NCBI GenBank assembly: GCA_021785335.1
Contig: JAJYFW010000091.1
Location: 1-6,927, forward strand
Source: Pseudomonadota bacterium
Lineage (GTDB): Bacteria; Pseudomonadota; Alphaproteobacteria; Acetobacterales; Acetobacteraceae
Direction: 5' to 3'
DNA: 6,927 nucleotides
Shown: positions 1-6,729 of the stretch, in pieces
Position numbering within the stretch: the stretch's first letter is position 1
Layout: each line of letters starts with the position of its first letter
Notes under the pieces: generated by a model
What the model was told of the DNA's origin: nothing
Database searches by the model: none
What the model saw: the letters and a program-made list of their open reading frames with translations, nothing else
Translations under genes and position numbers: made by a program

Positions 1-720
1 CAGACCGGTATCCTGCAGGTCGACCCAAAGCCGCACCGGAATTCCCTGCGGGAAATAAGCGATGATCAGCGCCACGCCGAACTCGCCGAGCGCGCGCACC
101 CAGGCGAGCGCCAGCCCGGTCGCCAGACCCAGCCGGGCCAGCGGCAGCGAGACATGCCAGAACGAATACCACGGGCCGCGCCCGAGGGTGCGGGCGATGT
201 CCTGGTACTCGGCGGGCACGGCCTCGAACGCGCCGCGCGCCGCCAGCACGTAATATGGGGCGGAGGCATAGATCTGGGCCAGCAGGAAGGCCGCCGGCGT
301 GTTCGACAGTTCCAGCCCGAACCTCGCCGCCGCACTGCCGATCGCGCTGTACGGCCCATAGGCGATCGCGAGCATCAGCCCCATCGCCAGCGGCGGCGTC
401 AGCAGGGTCAGCAGCAACAGCGCATCCAGCACCACGCGCAGGCGCGGCTTGCGCGAGGCAAGCCACCACGCGAGCGGCGTGCCGCCCGCCACCACCAGCG
501 CCAGCGCCGCCAATGTCGCGCCGACCGATGTCCAGACCGCCTGCCAGTCCCCGGCGGAGGGCGCAAGCCCGCCCCAGTCCGTGGTCAGCGCCAGCCCGAC
601 ATAGGGGATGAGCAGAAAGCCGAGCGCGAGCGCGCCGAGGGGGGCGGCCAGGCGCAGGGGCGCGACCGCGTGGTCCGCGGCGGCACTCTCGCCCAGCGCC
701 AGCAGCGGTTCGCCGGCCAT
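1..720 (-). CDS. Molybdate/tungstate-type ABC transporter permease (ModB/WtpB-like), 3' end cut by window
   Basis: This is the inner-membrane subunit that would pass an oxyanion, probably tungstate or molybdate, from the neighbouring binding protein into the cytoplasm. Reading from the ATG at 720, 240 residues are visible and the frame stays open to the window edge, so the C-terminus is missing. Hydrophobic segments lie at about residues 21-44, 61-86, 98-121, 141-160 and 197-221. The ATPase-docking EAA loop of MetI-type permeases is clear: E171 to P193, with the conserved glycine at G180 (ARTLG) and ending in VSLPL. It is followed by RALGEFG (209-215), which is typical of ModB-like proteins. 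The start codon overlaps the TGA of the binding-protein gene by one base (TGATG). No Shine-Dalgarno sequence stands out, so translation probably depends on coupling. The family is secure; the substrate is inferred from the partner protein. Confidence 0.9.
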   Translation of the reverse strand, partial: MAGEPLLALGESAAADHAVAPLRLAAPLGALALGFLLIPYVGLALTTDWGGLAPSAGDWQAVWTSVGATLAALALVVAGGTPLAWWLASRKPRLRVVLDALLLLTLLTPPLAMGLMLAIAYGPYSAIGSAAARFGLELSNTPAAFLLAQIYASAPYYVLAARGAFEAVPAEYQDIARTLGRGPWYSFWHVSLPLARLGLATGLALAWVRALGEFGVALIIAYFPQGIPVRLWVDLQDTGL

Positions 721-1646
721 CAGGCTGTGAGCGGGGAACCCGAGGGCGGGCTGTAGCCGAAGCGCGCGAACAACGCCTGGCCCCGGGTGCCGGCGAGGAA
801 CGCGAGGAACGCGGCGGCGGCCTTGGGATGCGGCGCGTTGGCGAGGGTCATGGCGTAGAACACGAGCGGTTGCGGCACCGCGGTCATTGTCCCGTGCGCG
901 ACCGGCACCGCCATGCGGGCGCGCGCATACCATGTCGCCGCCCTGGTCGCATCCCCAAGGTTGATCTCGGCCGGCAGCGGAATGGCCGGCAGCCCCTGCG
1001 CGTGCACGGCGCTGAGATAGCCGGAGGAGATGTCGATCTGCCCTGCCTCCAGCCGCGCCAGCAGGGAGGGCTCGGCGAAGATCTGCCTGGGGTTGATGGC
1101 GGGGCCCAGGACCTTCGCCGCCAGACCGGGAGATTTGTAGTAGATCTCGGCCAGCTTCATCGTGAACAGGATGCCGCGGCCCTGCGGATCGGTGCGCGGG
1201 TCGGTGCGGCCGAAGCGCACGCCGGCGGTGAGCAGCGCCCTCGGCAGCGATTCCCTGCCCGCGGCGACGGCCTCGAACAGTTTCGCGTGCGGCGATTTCG
1301 GGCTGTACGGCAGGCACATCTGCGTGCTCGCGACCGGCACCGCGGTCGCCGCGAGCCCCGCCTTGTGGACGATCTCGAACGGGCCCGCGGTGATCGGAAT
1401 GAACGTGTTCACCACCATCTGCTTCGCAGCGATCAGTCGTGCCAGCGCGAAGGCGCCGCGGCCGATGCCCTGGAACCGGATATGCTCAGCGGCTTCGAAG
1501 GCGGGGCCGATACCCTTGTCCATCAGCGCCCCCATCGAGCCGGCATAGGCGACCGCGAACGGCGTCGCCGCGTCGGCGGGGCCGGCCAGGGCGGCGGCGA
1601 GCGTCGCGGCCAGGGGGAGGGCGAGGGCCTCGCGGCGGGTGGGCAT
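720..1646 (-). CDS. Tungstate/molybdate ABC transporter substrate-binding protein (WtpA-like)
   Basis: This is a periplasmic protein of 308 residues that would capture an oxyanion and deliver it to the permease encoded next. The N-terminus is a signal peptide. TRREAL at residues 3-8 followed by an Ala/Leu-rich stretch resembles a Tat signal, and PADA ending at residue 26 is a plausible cleavage site. WtpA-class landmarks follow: AGS (35-37), QM (109-110, in the NQM-like segment), VRFGRTDP with TDP (143-154), LAEIYY with SPGL (165-175), LEAGQID (199-205) and LPAEINL (224-230). By alignment from memory with the Archaeoglobus protein, the two carboxylates giving six-coordinate tungstate correspond to D153 and E192, both present, and the anion-contacting Tyr to Y210. 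The second oxyanion serine (GS in the family) reads GA here (A65). The central region is shorter than in archaeal members. The start at 1646 is chosen over the in-frame ATG at 1700 because GGAG lies 6 bases before it and the signal peptide begins there. Molybdate, tungstate or another oxyanion cannot be distinguished from sequence alone. Confidence 0.85.
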   Translation of the reverse strand: MPTRREALALPLAATLAAALAGPADAATPFAVAYAGSMGALMDKGIGPAFEAAEHIRFQGIGRGAFALARLIAAKQMVVNTFIPITAGPFEIVHKAGLAATAVPVASTQMCLPYSPKSPHAKLFEAVAAGRESLPRALLTAGVRFGRTDPRTDPQGRGILFTMKLAEIYYKSPGLAAKVLGPAINPRQIFAEPSLLARLEAGQIDISSGYLSAVHAQGLPAIPLPAEINLGDATRAATWYARARMAVPVAHGTMTAVPQPLVFYAMTLANAPHPKAAAAFLAFLAGTRGQALFARFGYSPPSGSPLTA

Positions 1647-1652
1647 CGGCGT

Positions 1653-1656
1653 CTCC
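1653..1656 (-). promoter_or_regulatory. Ribosome binding site of the WtpA-like gene
   Basis: GGAG on the minus strand lies 6 bases before the ATG at 1646. This decides the start against the longer in-frame alternative at 1700, which would add 18 residues in front of the signal peptide. The site lies inside a short inverted repeat, ATCGG-AGACG-CCGAT, that could partly cover it. Confidence 0.65.
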
Positions 1657-1659
1657 GAT

Positions 1660-1683
1660 CGATATGCATGGCCGGCGATAACG
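1660..1683 (-). promoter_or_regulatory. Candidate ModE/Mo-box-like operator upstream of the oxyanion uptake genes
   Basis: On the minus strand the sequence reads CGTTAT, 12 bases, then ATATCG. The half-sites are inverted with one mismatch (a perfect partner would be ATAACG). This is the half-site sequence and spacing I remember for the E. coli modA operator bound by the molybdate sensor ModE. It sits 14-37 bases upstream of the start codon of the WtpA-like gene, where a repressor could block transcription. It is one of few AT-rich patches in a very GC-rich region. No ModE gene is visible in the window, and one site with a mismatch may be chance, so this is a weak call based on position and spacing. 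Confidence 0.3.
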
Positions 1684-1714
1684 TGGCCCGGCGCAGTCAT
1701 GCATCATCGGCGCG

Positions 1715-2968
1715 CTATGTCCAGTCGGATACAGCGTCCGGCAGCGCGGACAACCGGGCGACCGGCGAAGCCAGGACGATCGCGGCCTGGATCGCGAAAC
1801 CCGTCGTCGCCACGAAGAGACAGGCGCCGATTCCGGGGCCGGAGGCGATCAGGGCGGCGGCCGCCGCGCCGAGCGGCCGTACGCCCCAGGTCGCGGTCAG
1901 CAGCGCCGCCGAGACGCGACCCAGCAGCGCCGGGGGCGTGACGGCCTGGCGCAGCGTCGTGGTGGTGATGGTCCAGACGATCGGGCCCGCGCCGATCAAA
2001 AAGAAGGACAGGGCGGCGAGGAGCGGGGTCGGCCAGGCGAGCGTGGCCAGCATCGCGAGGGAGGCGGCAAACCCCGCGAGAGGGCCGATCGCCACCTGCC
2101 GTCCGAAGCGCAGGCACCGCGCCAGAACCGGAGCCAGCAGCGCACCGGCCACCATGCCCGCGCCATAGCTCGCCATGCTGACACCGATGCCGGCGGACGA
2201 GAGGCCGAGATCGCGGACCGCGTGCGGCACGTAGATCGCCTGCATGACGAAGAAGCTGAGGTTGAACACGATAGCCGTCAGTGCCACCGGGCGCAGCAGC
2301 TTGTGGCGCGCGATGAAGACGATGCCGGCACCCAGCTCGGCCATCGCGGGCCGGCGCGCGGGGGTGGCGCGCGGAGGCTCACGCAACCCCGCGAGCAGGA
2401 CCATCCCCGTGATCGACAGCAGCGCGGCGGCACCAAAGGCGAGCCCGGCGCCGCCCGCGACCAGGAACCCAGCCATCGCCGGTCCCGCCGCAAAGGCGGC
2501 GCTGCGCGCCAGCTCCAGCCTCGTGTTGGCCCTTGCCAAGTGCTCCCGGCGCGCCAGTGCCGGCACCAGCGACGGCGCGGCGACGCTGTAGGCGAGCGTC
2601 CCCGTCGCGGCGAGGAAGCCCAACAGCCCCAGCAACGGCACGGTCAGCGAACCGCGCGCCGCCAGCGTGGCCACCCCCAGCAGGCAGACGGCACGCAGGG
2701 CCTCCGCGCCCACCATCAGCCGCGTGCGCGAGGCGCGGTCGGCGGCCAGCCCCGCTGGGATCGCGAGCAGCAGGAAGGGCAGGGTTTGTGCCGTCTGCAG
2801 CCAACCCGCCTGCGCCGGCGGCGCGCCGAGATCGGCGACCGCGATGATGGCGGCCGCGGCAACCGCGATCTGCTCGGCCGACTGGGCCGCCAGGTTGCAG
2901 AAAATCAGCCGCGCGATGCCGCGGGGCGCGAGGGCAGGCGTGGCGAAAGTCTCGCTTCGGGCGGACAT
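1715..2968 (-). CDS. MFS exporter, EntS/MFS_3-like (12 transmembrane helices)
   Basis: This is an inner-membrane major facilitator protein of 417 residues, the usual length for a 12-helix member, with hydrophobic segments throughout. The motif-A loop between helices 2 and 3 is G73-LAADRASRTRL. In the C-terminal half, TLRQAVTPPALLGRVSA (338-354) followed by a G-x-x-PLGA element (362-368) is characteristic of the EntS/MFS_3 group. That group includes the enterobactin exporter EntS and macrolide efflux relatives. Such proteins use the proton gradient to export siderophores or drugs; the actual substrate is unknown and no siderophore gene is nearby. The ATG at 2968 is supported by GGAG 7 bases upstream. 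The gene follows the DHA2 transporter after 71 bases and precedes the WtpA-like gene by 68 bases, so read-through in either direction is possible. Nothing suggests truncation. Confidence 0.88.
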   Translation of the reverse strand: MSARSETFATPALAPRGIARLIFCNLAAQSAEQIAVAAAAIIAVADLGAPPAQAGWLQTAQTLPFLLLAIPAGLAADRASRTRLMVGAEALRAVCLLGVATLAARGSLTVPLLGLLGFLAATGTLAYSVAAPSLVPALARREHLARANTRLELARSAAFAAGPAMAGFLVAGGAGLAFGAAALLSITGMVLLAGLREPPRATPARRPAMAELGAGIVFIARHKLLRPVALTAIVFNLSFFVMQAIYVPHAVRDLGLSSAGIGVSMASYGAGMVAGALLAPVLARCLRFGRQVAIGPLAGFAASLAMLATLAWPTPLLAALSFFLIGAGPIVWTITTTTLRQAVTPPALLGRVSAALLTATWGVRPLGAAAAALIASGPGIGACLFVATTGFAIQAAIVLASPVARLSALPDAVSDWT

Positions 2969-2970
2969 GA

Positions 2971-2990
2971 CGCGTCTCCGTTGTGACGCG
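2971..2990 (-). promoter_or_regulatory. Ribosome binding site of the MFS_3-like gene within a small inverted repeat
   Basis: On the minus strand CGCGTC and GACGCG, 6-base arms, flank an 8-base loop ACAACGGA. The Shine-Dalgarno GGAG (2976-2979) spans the end of the loop and the first base of the second arm, 7 bases before the ATG. The binding site itself is convincing. Folding of the arms in the mRNA is only a possibility, since 6-base inverted repeats arise easily in such GC-rich DNA. Confidence 0.5.
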
Positions 2991-3009
2991 CCCTCTCTGC
3001 CGGGCTTGC

Positions 3010-3040
3010 GCCGGCGCCGCCTTCCGTCGCTTGCGCCGGC
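3010..3040 (-). terminator. GC-rich hairpin directly after the DHA2 transporter stop codon (possible weak terminator or attenuator)
   Basis: GCCGGCGC at 3010-3017 is the exact reverse complement of GCGCCGGC at 3033-3040, giving an 8-base-pair all-G/C stem with a 15-base loop. The stem begins at the last base of the DHA2 stop codon (TAG, 3042-3040). No U-tract follows the second arm on the transcribed strand, so this is not a standard intrinsic terminator. It could slow RNA polymerase or protect the upstream mRNA from 3' exonucleases. The same bases also form a 12-base direct repeat (3004-3015 and 3029-3040). Confidence 0.25.
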
Positions 3041-4539
3041 TAGTCCTCGCTATCGGCCTGGTGCCCGGTCATCTCGGCGCCAGCCGCGTGCGGCATCATC
3101 AGCGCCGCCGGCGAGGCCAGCAGCATGAAGAAACTGACGCCGAGGAACCCGGCGGTGAAATCCGCGAGCTGCGGCTGCGCGTGCCCGCCCATCGCCATCG
3201 ACATCGCGAGCACCGCCGCCCCGGCCGAGACGCCGACGGTGAGCGAAAGCTGCTGGACGGTGGAATAGAGGCTGGTCGCAGCACTCATCCGCTCGCGCGG
3301 GATGTCGGCATAGGCGAGCGAGTTGAACGCGGTGAATTGCAGCGAGCGCAGGAATCCGCCCAGCAGCAGCACGGCGTAGATCGCGACCAGCGGCCAGGAC
3401 GGGCGGAAGAAGCCCACGATCGCGAGCGAGGCGGTGGAAAGCAGCCCGTTCCACACCAGCGTGGTGCGGAACCCGGTGCGCCGCAGCAGCGCCACCGCCA
3501 CGGGCTTCATGAACAGCGCGCCGACCGAGCCCGCCAGCGTGATCATGCCCGATTGCAGCGGCGAGAGGCCGAAGCCGAGTTGCAGCATCATCGGCAGCAG
3601 GAACGGCACCGCGCCGACGCCGATGCGGAACAACGTGCCGGCGAAGGTGGAGACCATGAAGGTCGGCATGCGGAACAGTGAGAAATCGAGCAGCGGGGTC
3701 GCGGTGCGCCGCGCGTGCCAGGCATAGGCACCGACCGTGGCGGCACCGAGCAGCAGGGCCGCCACCGAGACTGCTGGGAGGACGATGCTGCGCCCGACCG
3801 TCTCCAGCCCGAAAATCGTTGCCGCCATTGCCACCGCCGAGAGCACGAAACCAACGCCATCGAAACGAGTGGCGGCCTTCTCGCGCGTGTCGTCGAAGAA
3901 GACGGAGACCAGCACTACGCCGAGCACGCCGAAGGGAATGTTGATGTCGAACACCCAGCGCCAGGAGAACCAGGTGACGATGAAGCCGCCCACCGGCGGG
4001 CCTACCAGCGGGCCGATCAGCGCGGGCATGGTCAGCCACGCCATTGCCGCCACCACCTCTGACTTCGCGATCGAGCGCAGCAGCAGAAGCCGTCCCACCG
4101 GCACCATCATCGCCCCGCCCGCGCCCTGCAGCACCCGCGCCAGCACCAGCTCCGGTAGCGAGTTCGCGGCGCCGCAGGCGATCGAGCCCACCGTGAACAC
4201 CGCGATCGCGGCGCGGAAGACGTTGCGCGCGCCGAACCGGTCCGCCATCCAGCCGCTCGCCGGGATGAAGGCGGCGAGCGCCAGCAGGTAGGAGGTCAGC
4301 GCCACGTTCATGCGCACGGGCTGTACGTTGAAGGCGTGCGCCATGGTTGGCAGCGCGGTCGAGACCACGGTCGAGTCGAGGTTCTGCATGAACAGCGCCG
4401 TCGCGACGACCAGGGCCGTCATCCGCGCCTTGGCGGTGATGTCGCCGACCCCCGCCGCGCGCCGTGCCGGCTGCGGCGGGGCGTCCGTGATCAGGCTGTT
4501 CTCTACCTGGTCGGCGGTTGCCGCCTCGCTGTCATCCAT
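3040..4539 (-). CDS. DHA2-family MFS multidrug/proton antiporter (EmrB/QacA-like, 14 helices)
   Basis: This is an inner-membrane drug:H+ antiporter of 499 residues, the usual size for the 14-helix DHA2 family. Motif D1 is in helix 1: LDSTVVSTALPTMA (54-67). The helix 2-3 loop carries motif A, G96-WMADRFGAR, with D100, R101 and R105. The exporter signature motif C in helix 5 is GPLVGPPVGG (176-185). It is followed by SWRWVFDINIPFG (192-204), which is diagnostic of EmrB-like proteins. The first 40 residues are polar and cytoplasmic, and the tail is short and acidic. No EmrA-type membrane fusion partner is present, so whether it works alone or with an unlinked partner is unknown. The start is uncertain. 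The ATG at 4539 follows an A-run and has no good Shine-Dalgarno. An in-frame TTG at 4581 would add 14 residues but has GAGG directly abutting it. I prefer 4539. The gene follows the VOC gene by 51 bases (9 if TTG is used). Confidence 0.9.
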   Translation of the reverse strand: MDDSEAATADQVENSLITDAPPQPARRAAGVGDITAKARMTALVVATALFMQNLDSTVVSTALPTMAHAFNVQPVRMNVALTSYLLALAAFIPASGWMADRFGARNVFRAAIAVFTVGSIACGAANSLPELVLARVLQGAGGAMMVPVGRLLLLRSIAKSEVVAAMAWLTMPALIGPLVGPPVGGFIVTWFSWRWVFDINIPFGVLGVVLVSVFFDDTREKAATRFDGVGFVLSAVAMAATIFGLETVGRSIVLPAVSVAALLLGAATVGAYAWHARRTATPLLDFSLFRMPTFMVSTFAGTLFRIGVGAVPFLLPMMLQLGFGLSPLQSGMITLAGSVGALFMKPVAVALLRRTGFRTTLVWNGLLSTASLAIVGFFRPSWPLVAIYAVLLLGGFLRSLQFTAFNSLAYADIPRERMSAATSLYSTVQQLSLTVGVSAGAAVLAMSMAMGGHAQPQLADFTAGFLGVSFFMLLASPAALMMPHAAGAEMTGHQADSED

Positions 4540-4590
4540 TTTTTTATTGTCGGGCCCTCGCCCGAGCCGGAAAAGCGCCAACCTCGCGGG

Positions 4591-5325
4591 TCAGCCCGGC
4601 GCGGCCTCGCCAGGCGATAGAACTCGCAGTTCCAGGCCCGGGAAATGGATGGTCCTCGCCGCCGCCCCGCGCAGCACCAGCGCCGCGAGCCGGGGAAGCT
4701 TCCCGGGCGGCGCCGCGCCGGGCCACAGGCGGCTGAACGCCTCGGGGCTCAGCACCCGCACGGCGCCACGGTCGAGCGGCAACAGGAACCCGCCATCGGC
4801 CGGCGCTAGCCCGCGCCCGGCCACCCGCGAGAGGCGGGCGGCGAAGCCGGCGGGCGGGGCCGCGACAGCCACCACCTCGTCAAGCGCCAGCGCGCCGTTC
4901 GGCTGGTCGAGCAGGGCTGGATGCCAGACCGCCTCCGGCGTCGCGTGCTCGATCAGTTGCAGTCGCGGCAGCGCGTCGGCGAGCGGCACGCGGCGAAAGC
5001 GCGCGACACCGCCGGCCTCCCCGGGGCGTGAGTTTTCCACCACCTCGGCGGCGAATCCCGCGCGCCCCAGCCGTGCCGCCGCCGCGTCCGCGTCCGCAAC
5101 GCGCAGGCTCAGCACATGCGCACCCTCGCCCTGCGCGAGCATCGCGGCGAGCGTGGCGCTCGGCTTTGTCGCGTCCTGTGCCAGCAGCTCGATGTAGCCG
5201 TGCCGCAGCATGATCCGCCCGCCGGGCGTCGGTGCGAAGCCCGCCTCCCTCCACGCCTCCCGCGCCGCCGCCGCGTTGCGCACCACGACGCCGACATGGT
5301 CGAGCGCGGAGGCCGTACCGCTCAC
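4591..5325 (-). CDS. Glyoxalase-like VOC-fold protein
   Basis: This is a soluble protein of 244 residues in the glyoxalase/vicinal-oxygen-chelate superfamily, most like the Glyoxalase_3 (glyoxalase-like domain) group. The first module opens with LDHVGVVVR (8-16), followed by AWREAGF and GYIELLA (43-49). A second beta-alpha unit runs through GAHVLSLRV (68-76) to LQLIEH (122-127). HPALLDQPNGA (135-145) matches the linker typical of this group. H10, E46, H70 and E126 are candidate metal ligands by position. The C-terminal third is a degenerate second module. Members act as lyases, dioxygenases or thiol-transfer/resistance proteins, and the substrate cannot be predicted. The start is GTG at 5325, overlapping the kinase stop by 4 bases (GTGA), so it is probably translated by coupling with the kinase; only a weak GAAGAG-like site precedes it. 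The function is unknown beyond the fold. Confidence 0.82.
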   Translation of the reverse strand: MSGTASALDHVGVVVRNAAAAREAWREAGFAPTPGGRIMLRHGYIELLAQDATKPSATLAAMLAQGEGAHVLSLRVADADAAAARLGRAGFAAEVVENSRPGEAGGVARFRRVPLADALPRLQLIEHATPEAVWHPALLDQPNGALALDEVVAVAAPPAGFAARLSRVAGRGLAPADGGFLLPLDRGAVRVLSPEAFSRLWPGAAPPGKLPRLAALVLRGAAARTIHFPGLELRVLSPGEAAPG

Positions 5326-6686
5326 GTGCTCTTCGTTTCGGGCGCCGGCAGCCAGACGCTGAAGCTCGAGCCCTTGCCCTCCTCGCTCTCGATCAGCAAC
5401 TGGCCGCGATGGCGGTTGACGATGTGCTTGACGATGGCGAGCCCGAGCCCGGTGCCGCCGGCAGCGCGCGAGCGGCCCTTGTCCACGCGGTAGAACCGCT
5501 CCGTCAGCCGCGCGAGGTGCACGCGCGGGATGCCCGGGCCGTCATCCATGACCGAGAGCACGGCGCCGGGACGCGGCGGCCAGGGCGGGCCCTCCACGGG
5601 CTGGACGCCGATGCGTACCAAGCCGCCCTCGCGCCCATACTTCACGGCGTTGTCCACCAGGTTCTGCAGCACCTGCGCCAGCTGGTCGGCATCGCCCAGG
5701 ACCTTCGTCCCCGCCGGTGCCGCGAGCTCCAGGCGCATCGCGCGCGCCGCCAGGCGCGGCTCGAACCCCGCTGCCACCCGCTCGGCGAGGGGGCCGAGGT
5801 CCACCACGTCCGACGGCGCCTGGCGCTCGTTCATTTCGATGCGCGACAGCGACAGCAGGTCGTCGATCAGGTTCGCCATGCGTTGCGCCTGCTCGGCCAT
5901 GATGCCGAGGAAGCGTTCCTGCGCCTGCGGGTCATCCGCCGCCGGGCCGCGCAGCGTCTCGACGAAACCCATGAGGCTCGTGAGCGGCGTGCGCAGCTCG
6001 TGGCTGGCGTTGGCGACGAAATCCGCGCGCATTCGCTCGAGCGCCCTCTCGCGCGAACGGTCGGACAGCACCAGGATCGCGCGGCCGCCATCGGCGAGCG
6101 GCGGGTCGAAGGGCAGCACCGTTGCCGCGACCTCGCGCTCGTTCGGCACCGGCAGGCGGATCTCCGCAACCTGCGTCTCGCCGCCGCGCCAGGCGCGCTC
6201 GATCGCCTCGCGCAGGACCGGGTGGCGCAGCACCGCCGCCATCTCGGTGCCGAACGCCGCGTGCGCCGCGGCATTGGCGCGCCGGACGTCCCGTTGCGGA
6301 CCCAGCACGATCAGCGGGTCGGGCAGCCGCTCGACGATTGCCTCGCTGGCGCGCGACAGCGCCGTGAGTTCCTCGCCGCGCGCCGCGAGCGTGCGCGCCA
6401 GCCGCTCGATCCCGACCGCGACCTGCCCCGCGCCCGGCAGCCGCGGCGCCGCGACGTCCTGTGCCAACGCCGCCGTGTCGCCCGCAGCGGCATGGCGCAG
6501 CGCCGTCTCCAGCCAGTGCAGGTCGCGCACCCACAGCATCACGGCCACGCCGCCGCCGGCGAGGCTCACCACGCCGACTGCCACAGCCGGTCCCACGCCG
6601 ATCCAGCCGCCGGCCGCCAGCACCGCCACGCACAGCACCGGCGCCGCCGCCAGCGCCAGGGCGCAGAGGACGCGGCCTGCCGTCAT
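5322..6686 (-). CDS. phoR: PhoR-like sensor histidine kinase
   Basis: This is a membrane-bound two-component sensor kinase of 454 residues with PhoR architecture. Two hydrophobic segments near the N-terminus (about 6-26 and 30-53) are separated by a very short loop, so there is no sizeable periplasmic sensor domain, as in PhoR. A charged linker leads to a PAS-like domain (about 108-208, starting near LSRASEAIVERLPDPLIVL). The HisKA box has the phosphoacceptor H229 in FVANASHELRTPLTSL. The ATPase domain shows the N-box (QNLVDNAVKYG, N346), G1 (DDGPGIP, 381-387), the F-box (ERFYRVDKGRS, 396-406) and G2 (GTGLGLAIVKHI, 411-422). All catalytic elements are intact. PhoR kinases phosphorylate PhoB under phosphate limitation. 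No phoB, pst or phoU gene is in the window, so the phosphate role rests on domain similarity. The ATG at 6686 lacks a clear Shine-Dalgarno and lies 43 bases after the preceding stop. Confidence 0.88.
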   Translation of the reverse strand: MTAGRVLCALALAAAPVLCVAVLAAGGWIGVGPAVAVGVVSLAGGGVAVMLWVRDLHWLETALRHAAAGDTAALAQDVAAPRLPGAGQVAVGIERLARTLAARGEELTALSRASEAIVERLPDPLIVLGPQRDVRRANAAAHAAFGTEMAAVLRHPVLREAIERAWRGGETQVAEIRLPVPNEREVAATVLPFDPPLADGGRAILVLSDRSRERALERMRADFVANASHELRTPLTSLMGFVETLRGPAADDPQAQERFLGIMAEQAQRMANLIDDLLSLSRIEMNERQAPSDVVDLGPLAERVAAGFEPRLAARAMRLELAAPAGTKVLGDADQLAQVLQNLVDNAVKYGREGGLVRIGVQPVEGPPWPPRPGAVLSVMDDGPGIPRVHLARLTERFYRVDKGRSRAAGGTGLGLAIVKHIVNRHRGQLLIESEEGKGSSFSVWLPAPETKST

Positions 6687-6729
6687 CGCGGGGCCGTCGT
6701 CGCCGCGCCGGCCCCTTCCCGCGGCACGT

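Noticed and set aside
154..756. A 200-codon plus-strand frame over the permease region
   Set aside because: The minus strand encodes a clear MetI-type permease with membrane segments and an EAA loop. The plus-strand product is Arg/Gln-rich and resembles nothing I recognise.
1647..1700. An extended N-terminus of the WtpA-like protein starting at the ATG at 1700
   Set aside because: It would place 18 residues ahead of a good signal peptide, whereas the ATG at 1646 has GGAG at proper spacing.
828..2168. A 446-codon open frame on the plus strand
   Set aside because: It runs antisense across two well-supported genes and the gap between them, and its composition is low-complexity Arg/Ala/Gly. This is a GC-driven shadow, not a gene.
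4539..4545. A seven-T run on the plus strand as an intrinsic terminator
   Set aside because: No plus-strand gene ends here and no stable hairpin directly precedes the run. On the minus strand it is an A-run leading into the DHA2 start codon.
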